From assembly GCA_913056125.1 (NCBI GenBank), contig CAJXNC010000003.1, positions 296,031-360,030 of the forward strand: 64,000 nt of DNA. Direction: 5' to 3'. The stretch comes from an uncultured Altererythrobacter sp. (GTDB lineage: Bacteria; Pseudomonadota; Alphaproteobacteria; Sphingomonadales; Sphingomonadaceae). Position 1 is the stretch's first letter. Each line of letters begins with the position of its first letter. A program made the translations under genes and the position numbers. Under the pieces are notes generated by a model that ran no database searches, had not been told where the DNA came from, and saw only the letters and a program-made list of their open reading frames with translations. Of this stretch, positions 29,141 through 36,864 are shown piece by piece.

Positions 29141-29170
29141 TTCAGGAGGGTGTGTCAGGTGTGAGGGGTT
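29141..29170 (+). repeat. 30-bp dispersed repeat, copy 1
   Basis: This intergenic 30-mer (starting TTCAGGA and ending GTGAGGGGTT) matches 28 of 30 bases of the minus strand at 55637-55666. It lies 63 bp upstream of the cysS ATG within a 201-bp gap that is otherwise featureless apart from GC-rich imperfect hairpins at 29050-29090. The matches are outside any supported gene in both places. Confidence 0.7.
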
Positions 29171-29232
29171 ATCGATTTGTCGCGCTTCCAGCGGCTTGTC
29201 CAAATCAGCCACTCGCTCTAAGTCCCGCCGCC

Positions 29233-30723
29233 ATGACAGCCACGGCCCTGCAGCTTTTCAACTCGCTCACGCGCAAGCTCGAGACGTTCCATCCCGTCCA
29301 CCATGGCGAGGCGCGCGTCTACACTTGCGGGCCGACTGTCTATAATTACCCGCATATCGGCAATATGCGCGCCTATGTCTTTGCCGACCTGCTGGGCCGG
29401 ACGCTGAGCTGGAAAGGCTACAAACTCACCCATGTCATCAACATCACCGATGTCGGGCACCTGACCGACGATGCCGATGATGGCGAGGACAAGATGGAGA
29501 AGATGGCCGCGCAGCGGGCGCAGGACATCTGGGATATCGCGAAGCACTATACCGAGGCCTATTGGGCCGATGTGAAGGCGCTCAACATTCGCCAGCCCGC
29601 GCATTGGTCTGTGGCGACGGATTATATCGAGGACATGCTCGAATTCGCGAAATCGATCGCGGACAAGCATTGCTACGAACTGGATTCGGGCCTGTATTTC
29701 GATGTTGCGACCGTCGCCGATTACGGGCGATTGGCGCGCGCCGTTACCGATGAGGGTGAGGGGCGTATCGAAGCGGTCGAAGGCAAGCGCAATGCGGCCG
29801 ACTTCGCCATCTGGCGCAAGACCCCGCCGGGCGAGAAGCGGCAGATGGAATGGGATTCACCCTGGGGCAGGGGTGCACCGGGTTGGCATCTTGAATGCTC
29901 GGTCATGTCGGGCAAGCTTCTGGGCTTTCCTTTCGACATCCATACGGGCGGGATCGACCATCGCGAAATCCACCACCCGAACGAGATTGCGCAGAACCAG
30001 GCCTTTTGCGGTTGCGGGTCGCTGGCGGAGACCGCCAATAGCGGCGCGAACCTGTGGATGCACAACAACTTCCTCGTCGAACGCTCTGGAAAGATGAGTA
30101 AATCCGCGGGCGAATTCCTCCGCCTGCAGCTCCTGATCGACAAGGGATACCACCCTCTCGCCTACCGCATGATGTGCCTGCAGGCGCATTATCGCAGCGA
30201 GCTGGAATTCAGCTGGGACGGGCTCGAAGCGGCGCTGACGCGGCTCAAGCGGCTGCTCATGCAGGTCGAGAAGCTGAAGCAGCGCCTGGAGGATATTCCC
30301 GCCGAGCCGGATGGCGGCTGGACGCTCGAATGGGCGCATGGCGAGATTGGCGGCGCGCTGTTGCCGCTGCTTGCGCGCTTTGACGATGCCATGTCGGAAG
30401 ACCTCAATTCGCCGGTCGCGCTGACCGTGCTGGAGGAGGTGCTCGGCTTCAAGAAGATGGACCCTGTGCACAAGTACCAGCTGCTGGCCAGCATGGATGC
30501 GGTGCTGGGGCTCGACCTGCTCAACGTCACGCGAAAGGACCTGCGTATTCGTCCAAAGGGCGCTGAGATCACAGAGGAAGAGATCGAGGACGCGCTGGCG
30601 CGCCGTAAGGCCGCACGGGCGGAGAAGGACTTTGCCACTTCGGATGCCCTGCGGGACGAGCTCACCGCGAAAGGCGTCGAGGTGATGGATGGCGATGCGC
30701 TTGGCTGGGAGTGGACGCTCTGA
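29233..30723 (+). CDS. cysS: cysteinyl-tRNA synthetase
   Basis: A 496-residue class I tRNA synthetase that charges tRNA-Cys. The HIGH motif is PHIGN within GPTVYNYPHIGNMRAY and the KMSKS motif is GKMSKSAGEF. The zinc site Cys/His residues (CGPT near the N-terminus, LECSVM and the HH/E segment HREIHHPNE) are present. Length is slightly above the usual 460 because of internal insertions in the C-terminal half. I take the ATG at 29233 (MTATALQLFNSL); upstream in-frame ATG codons run through the intergenic repeat and are unlikely starts. Confidence 0.97.
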   Translation: MTATALQLFNSLTRKLETFHPVHHGEARVYTCGPTVYNYPHIGNMRAYVFADLLGRTLSWKGYKLTHVINITDVGHLTDDADDGEDKMEKMAAQRAQDIWDIAKHYTEAYWADVKALNIRQPAHWSVATDYIEDMLEFAKSIADKHCYELDSGLYFDVATVADYGRLARAVTDEGEGRIEAVEGKRNAADFAIWRKTPPGEKRQMEWDSPWGRGAPGWHLECSVMSGKLLGFPFDIHTGGIDHREIHHPNEIAQNQAFCGCGSLAETANSGANLWMHNNFLVERSGKMSKSAGEFLRLQLLIDKGYHPLAYRMMCLQAHYRSELEFSWDGLEAALTRLKRLLMQVEKLKQRLEDIPAEPDGGWTLEWAHGEIGGALLPLLARFDDAMSEDLNSPVALTVLEEVLGFKKMDPVHKYQLLASMDAVLGLDLLNVTRKDLRIRPKGAEITEEEIEDALARRKAARAEKDFATSDALRDELTAKGVEVMDGDALGWEWTL

Positions 30724-31658
30724 CTGTCGCACTGCTCCCTGCGCTTGCGAAATCGGCACTGACAGGAAGGCTGCCTGCCGGGATCGACACGCTGTGGTGG
30801 GAGGATGGCGAGCAATTGGTCGAGCTGGCCCCGCAGGCCGAAATCGGCTGGTTCGACATGTTCGAGAAGGCGCGACCGCTCAAGGCGATGGAGCGCGCCA
30901 CTGGGTTGAAATGGCTCAACACCGCCTTTGCCGGGGTGGACTGGCTGCCGCTCGAGGATTTCCAGGTGCGCGGTGTGAAGCTTACCAATGGCTCGGGTCT
31001 CAACGCCGGTCCGGTGGCCGAGTTTGCAGTCCTTTCCATGCTTGCGGTGGCGCGCGGCTATACAGAGATTGTGCGCGCGCAGGATGCGCATGACTGGCTG
31101 TCGGGACCTCCGGGGACGGTCGAACTGGCGGGAAGCCGGGCGCTGATACTCGGTTATGGCGAGATCGGCCGCGCGGTGCATCGCATGCTCGCGGGATTCG
31201 AGGTCGAGGTGGTTCCCGTCACGCGCAGCGGGCGCGACGGGACGCTCGGCCCTGATGAATGGCAGGCTCAGCTCGGCACGTTCGACTGGGTGGTGCTTGC
31301 CATGCCGGGAACGCCGGACACAGCGAAGATGATCGATGCGGACGTGCTGGCAGCGATGAAGACCTGCGCCGTGCTGGTGAATGTCGCGCGCGCGGACATT
31401 GTCGACCAGGATGCGCTGGTCGCTGCGCTGCGCGCAGGCAAGATCGGCGGCGCCGTTCTTGACCTGACCGATCCCGAGCCGTTGCCCGCCGATCATCCGC
31501 TGTGGGACGTGCCCAATTGTCATGTGACCATGCATCTTGCCGGCATGCCGACGCAGCGTAGTTTCCTGCGTGCGGTCGATCGTTTCGTGTTGAATTGCAG
31601 CAAGTTCATGGCCGGTGAAGCGCTTGAGTCCGAGGTGGACCTGGCGCTCGGATATTGA
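30711..31658 (+). CDS. D-2-hydroxyacid dehydrogenase family protein
   Basis: A 315-residue NAD(P)-dependent dehydrogenase. The nucleotide-binding fold shows LILGYGEIGRAV (GxGxxG), the catalytic Arg lies in NVARADIV, the Glu in the DPEPLPADHPLW segment, and the His in MHLAGMP. The start is a GTG overlapping the cysS end by 13 nt; it fits the conserved N-terminus better than any later ATG. Enzymes of this family reduce 2-ketoacids or oxidise D-2-hydroxyacids; the substrate is not predictable. It precedes the ThDP enzyme/ALDH pair by 132 bp and might be part of the same metabolic unit. Confidence 0.9.
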   Translation: MDALTVALLPALAKSALTGRLPAGIDTLWWEDGEQLVELAPQAEIGWFDMFEKARPLKAMERATGLKWLNTAFAGVDWLPLEDFQVRGVKLTNGSGLNAGPVAEFAVLSMLAVARGYTEIVRAQDAHDWLSGPPGTVELAGSRALILGYGEIGRAVHRMLAGFEVEVVPVTRSGRDGTLGPDEWQAQLGTFDWVVLAMPGTPDTAKMIDADVLAAMKTCAVLVNVARADIVDQDALVAALRAGKIGGAVLDLTDPEPLPADHPLWDVPNCHVTMHLAGMPTQRSFLRAVDRFVLNCSKFMAGEALESEVDLALGY

Positions 31659-31790
31659 GCGGCTGCTTTCCGCCATGACTCTGACTTCTACCTCTGTTAC
31701 GAGTTGCGAATGAGGCGCAACAGACGCCTTGCGGTCGCTGCAACTTGAGGAGGGCTTTCGGGGGGAAAGCCCAGGCAGGGGAGTTGTTGC

Positions 31791-33479
31791 ATGGCCGAAT
31801 CTGGCAAGCAGAAAGCATCGGATCTTTTTATCGAATGCCTCGAGGCCGAGGGCTGCGAATATATCTTCGGCGTGCCCGGCGAAGAGAACCTCGATTTCCT
31901 CGACTCGCTGTCGCGCTCCGACAAGATCAAGCTGGTCCTTACCCGTCACGAGCAGGGTGCGGGCTTTATGGCTTCGACTTATGGCCGCCATACCGGCAAG
32001 ACCGGCGTCTGTGTCGCAACTCTGGGACCTGGTGCGACCAATTTCGTGACAGCTGCCGCCTATGCCCAGCTTGGCGGCATGCCCATGCTGATGATCACCG
32101 GCCAGAAGCCGATCAAGAAGAGCAAGCAGGGTCGGTTCCAGATCCTCGATGTCGTCTCGATGATGGAGCCGATCACCAAGTTCACCCACCAGCTGGCCAG
32201 CGCCGACAATATTCCCAGCCGCGTACGCGAAGCCTATCGCTTGGCGGAGGAGGAAAAGCCCGGCGCGGTGCATCTCGAACTGCCCGAGGACATTGCCGAC
32301 GAGCACACCGATAGCCGTCCGATCCCGCGCTCGCTGGCGCGCCGTCCTTCCGCCGAGCCCAAGGCCGTGCGCCAGGCCGTAGAAGCGATCGAGGCGGCCA
32401 AGGCGCCGGTGCTGGTGATCGGCGCGGGCGCCAACCGCAAAATGACCGGCCGCATGCTGCGCCAATTTGTCGAAAAGACGGGTATTCCCTTCCTCACTAC
32501 ACAAATGGGCAAGGGCGTGATCGATGAGCGGCATCCGCTCTTCCTTGGTTGCGCGGCCCTGTCTGCGGGCGATTTTGTTCACCGCGCCGTCGAGGACTCC
32601 GACTGCATTATCAATGTCGGCCACGACGTGATCGAAAAGCCGCCCTTCTTCATGCGCAATGATCAGGATGGCGATGTTGGAGACGACAGCCCGCCCACCG
32701 TGATCCACGTCTCGACCAAGACTGCCGAAGTGGACCCTGTCTATTTCCCGCAGATCGAGGTGATCGGCGACATCGCCAATGCCATCTGGCAGATCAAGGA
32801 AGACATCGTCCCGCAGGGCAGGTGGCAGTTCGACCACATGCTCGAATATCACAAGGCCGAGCTCGAACACACGGGCAAGCTGGCCGAGGATGCGCGCTTC
32901 CCGATCTTCCCGCCGCACTTGGTGCAGCAGGTGCGCGATTCCATGCCCGAGGACGGGATCATCTGCCTCGACAATGGCGTCTACAAGATCTGGTTCGCGC
33001 GCGGCTACACCGCCTATTTGCCCAACACCGTGCTGCTCGACAATGCGCTCGCCACCATGGGCGCGGGCCTGCCGTCTGCGATGATGAGCGCCATGCTTTA
33101 CCCGGAGCGCAAGGTCATGGCGATCTGCGGCGATGGCGGCTTCATGATGAACGACCAGGAGATGGAGACCGCCGTGCGCCTCGGCCTCAACCTGACTGTG
33201 CTGATCCTCAATGACAGCTCCTACGGCATGATCCGCTGGAAGCAGGCCAATATGGGGTTCGAGGACTGGGGCCTGACCTATGGCAATCCCGATTTCGTGA
33301 AATTCGCCGAAAGCTTCGGGGCGCATGGCCACCGGATCGAAAGCAGCGATCACCTGCGCGAAACACTGGCGCATTGCCGCGATACGCCCGGCGTGCATTT
33401 GATCGATTGCCCGGTCGACTATTCGGAGAACGACCAGATCCTGAATCACCACATCAAGGAACTGAGCAAGAAGCTCTGA
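31791..33479 (+). CDS. acetolactate synthase-like ThDP enzyme
   Basis: A 562-residue thiamin-diphosphate enzyme with the three-domain layout of acetolactate synthase large subunits. The activating Glu is in TRHEQGAGFMAS, and the ThDP/Mg site is GDGGFMMNDQEMETA (near 442-456), with the NSSYGMIRW-like segment NDSSYGMIRWKQ following. No small regulatory subunit is adjacent, so a catabolic AlsS-like or other 2-ketoacid carboligase role is as likely as branched-chain amino acid synthesis. A GGGGAG ribosome binding site precedes the ATG. The aldehyde dehydrogenase gene follows after 13 bp. Confidence 0.88.
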   Translation: MAESGKQKASDLFIECLEAEGCEYIFGVPGEENLDFLDSLSRSDKIKLVLTRHEQGAGFMASTYGRHTGKTGVCVATLGPGATNFVTAAAYAQLGGMPMLMITGQKPIKKSKQGRFQILDVVSMMEPITKFTHQLASADNIPSRVREAYRLAEEEKPGAVHLELPEDIADEHTDSRPIPRSLARRPSAEPKAVRQAVEAIEAAKAPVLVIGAGANRKMTGRMLRQFVEKTGIPFLTTQMGKGVIDERHPLFLGCAALSAGDFVHRAVEDSDCIINVGHDVIEKPPFFMRNDQDGDVGDDSPPTVIHVSTKTAEVDPVYFPQIEVIGDIANAIWQIKEDIVPQGRWQFDHMLEYHKAELEHTGKLAEDARFPIFPPHLVQQVRDSMPEDGIICLDNGVYKIWFARGYTAYLPNTVLLDNALATMGAGLPSAMMSAMLYPERKVMAICGDGGFMMNDQEMETAVRLGLNLTVLILNDSSYGMIRWKQANMGFEDWGLTYGNPDFVKFAESFGAHGHRIESSDHLRETLAHCRDTPGVHLIDCPVDYSENDQILNHHIKELSKKL

Positions 33480-33492
33480 GGGGGTAGATCAG

Positions 33493-34929
33493 ATGGTCAA
33501 ACTCAAAGACACCTATCCGCTCTACCTCAACAACAAGGCAGCGCAGCCCAACACCGACCTTGAGGTGCTCGACAAATATACCGGCGAGGTGGCTTTCCGC
33601 ACCGCGCTGGCGACGCCCGACATCATCGATGAGGCGATTGCTGGTGCCGTGCGCGCTACCGAGCCGATGGCGCGGCTGGCGAGCTATGAGAAGCGCGACG
33701 TGCTTGAACATTGCGTCAAACGCTTTCGCGAGCGTTTCGACGAGCTGGCCTATTCGCTGTGCGTCGAGGCGGGCAAGCCGATCAAGGATGCCGAGGGCGA
33801 AGTCGGCCGGCTGATCGACACGTTCAAGATCGCCGCGGAAGAGGCGGTGCGCAATTATGGCGAGGTCCAGCCGCTCGACATCAGCCCGCGCGCCAAGGGC
33901 TATATGGGGATGTGGAAGCGCGTGCCCATCGGGCCGTGCAGCTTCATCTCGCCCTTCAACTTCCCGCTTAACCTCGCCGCGCACAAGATCGCTCCTGCCA
34001 TCGCTGTCGGCTGTCCCTTTGTGATGAAGCCCGCCAGCATGACGCCGCTTGGCGCCATCATCATGGGCGAGGTGCTGGCCGAATGCGACATCCTGCCCGA
34101 AGGCGCCTTCTCGATCCTGCCCGCCAGCCGCGCGGGATCGGACCTGTTCACAACGGACGAACGCCTCAAGCTGCTCAGCTTCACCGGATCGCCAGGCGTG
34201 GGCTGGACGCTCAAGGCCAAGGCGGGCAAGAAGCCGGTCGTGCTCGAACTGGGCGGCAATGCCGCGGTGATCGTCGACAAGGATGCCGACCTCCAGCACG
34301 CGATGGAGCGGATCATCTTCGGCGCCTTCTACCAGAGCGGGCAGAGTTGCATCGGCGTGCAACGGATCATCATCCACGAGGATGTCTATGACGAGTTCAA
34401 GGAGATGCTCGTCGCCAAGACGGCCACGCTCAAAGCCGGCGACCCCAAGGACCCGGACACCTTCATCGGCCCGATGATCAGCGTGAAAGAGGCTACCCGC
34501 CTCAAGGGCTGGATCGACGAGGCGGTGGCCAATGGCGCGACGCTGCTATGCGGCGGCGGGCTCGACGGAGCCATGCTCGAGGCGACCCTGCTCGAGGGTG
34601 TGCCGCGCTCCTGCTCCGCTGTGACCGAGGAAGCTTTCGGACCGCTCGCCAATCTCTCCAGCTTCTCCGACTGGGAAGAGGCCATGGCCGAGGTGAACGA
34701 TTCCAAGTTCGGCCTGCAGGCGGGCATCTTCACCAGCAATATCCACCAGGTGCTCGAAGCCTGGGATATTCTCGATGTTGGCGGCGTGGTGGTGAACGAT
34801 GTCTCGTCCTACCGGGTCGACAACATGCCCTATGGCGGGGTGAAGGATTCCGGTCTCGGCCGCGAAGGCATCAAGTTCGCCATGGAGGACATGACCGAGA
34901 TCCGTAACCTGGTGATCAGGCGGGTTTAG
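33493..34929 (+). CDS. NAD(P)-dependent aldehyde dehydrogenase
   Basis: A 478-residue ALDH-superfamily enzyme resembling the GapN/lactaldehyde dehydrogenase branch. Visible motifs are PFNFPLNLAAHK, the Rossmann FTGSPGVG, the general-base Glu in LELGGNAA, the catalytic Cys in SGQSCIGVQR, and the C-terminal MPYGGVKDSGLGREG. A GAGGGGG ribosome binding site precedes the ATG. It is 13 bp downstream of the ThDP enzyme gene, and the pair is probably co-translated: an aldehyde formed or used by the ThDP enzyme may be oxidised here (inference). Confidence 0.92.
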   Translation: MVKLKDTYPLYLNNKAAQPNTDLEVLDKYTGEVAFRTALATPDIIDEAIAGAVRATEPMARLASYEKRDVLEHCVKRFRERFDELAYSLCVEAGKPIKDAEGEVGRLIDTFKIAAEEAVRNYGEVQPLDISPRAKGYMGMWKRVPIGPCSFISPFNFPLNLAAHKIAPAIAVGCPFVMKPASMTPLGAIIMGEVLAECDILPEGAFSILPASRAGSDLFTTDERLKLLSFTGSPGVGWTLKAKAGKKPVVLELGGNAAVIVDKDADLQHAMERIIFGAFYQSGQSCIGVQRIIIHEDVYDEFKEMLVAKTATLKAGDPKDPDTFIGPMISVKEATRLKGWIDEAVANGATLLCGGGLDGAMLEATLLEGVPRSCSAVTEEAFGPLANLSSFSDWEEAMAEVNDSKFGLQAGIFTSNIHQVLEAWDILDVGGVVVNDVSSYRVDNMPYGGVKDSGLGREGIKFAMEDMTEIRNLVIRRV

Positions 34930-34951
34930 GAATTGCCGGGGAGAAACGGGG

Positions 34952-35440
34952 ATGCAGGTCGAGGTTCCCTATTTCGACAATTCATGTGTGGATTTGAGCG
35001 AAGATACCTCGCCTGACGATCCGGCAATCGCGGCCTTCCTGCAATTAGGGAGGGAGAATAGGCTGGCTGATTCCCGGCATGTCTATGCCTATTTCCAGGA
35101 CTTCTATGCGGGTGTTGGCGTGGACGATCAGGACTGGCTCGACGCGGAAATGGGCATCTTGTCGAGCCCAGACGAAATCTGGGGATTTGTCAGTCCGGGG
35201 GCGATCTTCGTCGAGTCGGATCGCGACGATGCAGCAATCCGTTTCGTCGTGATGGAAGCGGAGTGCGTTTGGGAAGAAGAGCATGGCTTGATGCTCGTCT
35301 GGCGCGAGGGCAAGCAGCTTTCCAAGGTGAGCGGCTTTGATGGGCATTTGACGAACGCCGACGCCTTCGCTGACGAGAACCTTGCGCAGACGGTCTACGT
35401 TGCCGTGCTTGAGGAATATACGACCCGATTAGAAGGCTGA
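34952..35440 (+). CDS. hypothetical acidic protein
   Basis: A 162-residue acidic cytoplasmic protein with no signal peptide or membrane helix. I do not recognise a family with confidence. The middle part (SSPDEIWGFVSPGAIFVES) and the later WEEEHGLMLVWREGKQLSKVSGFDGH look like the beta-rich single-domain proteins often seen as small immunity- or SMI1-like folds, but no toxin gene is adjacent. A GGGGAGAA ribosome binding site supports the ATG at 34952. It lies 22 bp after the aldehyde dehydrogenase and may be co-transcribed. Confidence 0.65.
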   Translation: MQVEVPYFDNSCVDLSEDTSPDDPAIAAFLQLGRENRLADSRHVYAYFQDFYAGVGVDDQDWLDAEMGILSSPDEIWGFVSPGAIFVESDRDDAAIRFVVMEAECVWEEEHGLMLVWREGKQLSKVSGFDGHLTNADAFADENLAQTVYVAVLEEYTTRLEG

Positions 35441-35475
35441 GGAACTCAAGCAGCTGATAGCTTCCCGCAATCCTT

Positions 35476-35832
35476 CTACCCCTCCTCCAGCAGCAGCAGC
35501 TCGCATTTGACCCGCAAGAAGAGCGGGTCGAGCGAATGATCGACTTCGGTCACTACCGCATCGGCCACCAGCTGGCCGGGAATGGCAAATTCGTGCTCGG
35601 GCAGGAAGGCGATGAAGCACTCGCCGGCTTCGACCGCCCCTTCGCCTTCGAACAACATTTCCACCCGGTGCCGCGTCCCGGCAAAGGTGATGCTGGCCCA
35701 GTTTCGTTCGTTGTGACGGATCAGGTGACCCTTGCCTTGCGCGAGTTCGGCCAGCGCATCGAGCAACCGTTCGCCGGGCGTGCGCATGCGCTTGCGGGCG
35801 GGAGAGGGTTTGCGGGTGGTTTCAATATGCAT
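35476..35832 (-). CDS. hypothetical protein downstream of mini-HTH
   Basis: A 118-residue protein with a basic N-terminus (KPSPARKRMRTPGERLLDALAELAQ) and a beta-rich rest, no signal peptide. Its ATG at 35832 lies 11 nt inside the upstream mini-HTH gene, so the two are translationally coupled. I do not know the family. Such a pairing of a tiny HTH protein and a short partner could be a regulatory module; the divergent S24 repressor next to it strengthens this idea, but nothing in the sequence proves it. Confidence 0.65.
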   Translation of the reverse strand: MHIETTRKPSPARKRMRTPGERLLDALAELAQGKGHLIRHNERNWASITFAGTRHRVEMLFEGEGAVEAGECFIAFLPEHEFAIPGQLVADAVVTEVDHSLDPLFLRVKCELLLLEEG

Positions 35833-36010
35833 GGGTGCGCTCCCGATAAGTGTTCATGAAATGTTCCACCCGTTTTTCGGTGCGAGGACGGGGCATGCGG
35901 CCATTGCGCAGGTCGAGCACGAAGCGCGGGTCATGCGTGGCAAGGCGACCGAACTTGGTGGCGGGCATGCCGGTGCGGCGCAGGAAAACTTCGATCTTGC
36001 GGATCAGCAT
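35822..36010 (-). CDS. mini helix-turn-helix-like protein
   Basis: A 62-residue basic protein. The FLRRTGMPATKFGRLATHDPRFVLDLRNGRMPRPRTEKRVEHFM pattern reads as the five-helix core of an XRE-type domain with a recognition helix near DPRFVLDLR. The start at 36010 is fixed by GAGAGGAG placed 6 nt upstream; an ATG at 36040 lies before that site and is less likely. It is divergent from the S24-type repressor, with 142 bp between them, and overlaps the next minus-strand gene by 11 nt. It may bind DNA alone or as a partner of the repressor. Confidence 0.7.
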   Translation of the reverse strand: MLIRKIEVFLRRTGMPATKFGRLATHDPRFVLDLRNGRMPRPRTEKRVEHFMNTYRERTHAY

Positions 36011-36087
36011 ACTGGCTCCTCTCTTCTTGAATTTCTTCAAGGCAATGTTGCTGGCGAATCACCGTGCCAATAGCTGTCTCGCAAAAT

Positions 36088-36119
36088 CCTACTTGTCTAG
36101 GAAAAATACTTCATGTAGG
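36088..36119. promoter_or_regulatory. candidate operator between divergent regulators
   Basis: CCTACTTG (36088-36095) and CATGTAGG (36112-36119) form a near-perfect inverted repeat (7 of 8 positions) with a 16-bp centre. The left arm is also inside a smaller CCTA-N6-TAGG element (36088-36101). It lies 33 bp upstream of the S24 repressor ATG and 77 bp upstream of the mini-HTH start, the expected place for an autoregulatory site. This is a pattern observation only. Confidence 0.35.
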
Positions 36120-36152
36120 GGGCGTTTACTACGCAAATGCAGGGAATCCGGG

Positions 36153-36779
36153 ATGAGTGCGCGAGAGAAACTTGCCGATCTGGTTCGTGAAGGCGGTAAT
36201 AGCCTGGCCGGTTTGTCGCGCATGCTCGGGCGTAACCCAACGTATTTGCAGCAATATATCACAAAGGGCAGTCCCAGGAAGCTGGAGGAGGATGACCGCC
36301 GCAAATTGGCCGAGTTCTTCGGTGTGCCCGAGTCGGAACTGGGTGGGCCAGAGGAAAAATCCTACGATACGAATCGGGATTGGGTCGAGGTGCAGCGCCT
36401 GTCGGTCGATGCTTCCGCCGGCCCGGGCGCAGCGCCGGGTGCCGAGCGTGGTTTCGATGCCTTTCGCTTTTCGCGCAAATGGCTGCGTGAACACGGGCTC
36501 GATCCTGCCAATCTCTCTGCAATTCGAGTGGTTGGCGATTCCATGGTGCCATTACTGCGCGAAGGGGACGACCTGCTTGTCGATTGCCGGCCGGGCGGAT
36601 TTCGCGACGGGGTCTATGTCGTGCGTTTCGACGGAAACCTGCTGGTCAAGCGTGTAGCGTCGCAAGGAAAGGGGCAGTTTTCGCTTCTGAGCCAAAATCT
36701 CGCCTATCCGCCGATTAGCGTTTCTGCCGACGAGATCGACATTATTGGCCGCGTGGTCTGGAAAAGCGGGCGATTGTAG
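36153..36779 (+). CDS. S24/LexA-type transcriptional repressor
   Basis: A 208-residue CI/LexA-like protein. Residues 1-65 hold an HTH domain (SLAGLSRMLGRNPTYLQQYI), and the C-terminal half is an S24 peptidase fold with Ser130 in VVGDSMVPLL and Lys166 in NLLVKRV, 36 residues apart as expected for the Ser-Lys dyad. An Ala-Gly pair at 89-90 in a flexible Ala/Gly/Pro-rich linker could be a self-cleavage site. It could thus respond to RecA-type signals like LexA or CI, or simply dimerise through this domain. The rest of a prophage is absent. The neighbours are the divergent mini-HTH genes. Confidence 0.85.
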   Translation: MSAREKLADLVREGGNSLAGLSRMLGRNPTYLQQYITKGSPRKLEEDDRRKLAEFFGVPESELGGPEEKSYDTNRDWVEVQRLSVDASAGPGAAPGAERGFDAFRFSRKWLREHGLDPANLSAIRVVGDSMVPLLREGDDLLVDCRPGGFRDGVYVVRFDGNLLVKRVASQGKGQFSLLSQNLAYPPISVSADEIDIIGRVVWKSGRL

Positions 36780-36864
36780 CATTCTGTCTTGAGAGCGTCC
36801 GTGCTCACGGTCACCGGCGTCGTCATTAGCAATAATTTAGCGGTGCGCTCGCTATAGACTGTGA

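Noticed and set aside
30189..33452. 1087-codon minus-strand frame opposite cysS, the dehydrogenase and the ThDP enzyme
   Set aside because: It spans three convincing plus-strand genes and has His/Arg/Gln-rich shadow composition. Real motifs are on the plus strand.
36153..36779. S24 repressor taken as sign of a prophage
   Set aside because: No integrase, structural, lysis or replication genes are on either side; neighbours are chromosomal housekeeping genes.
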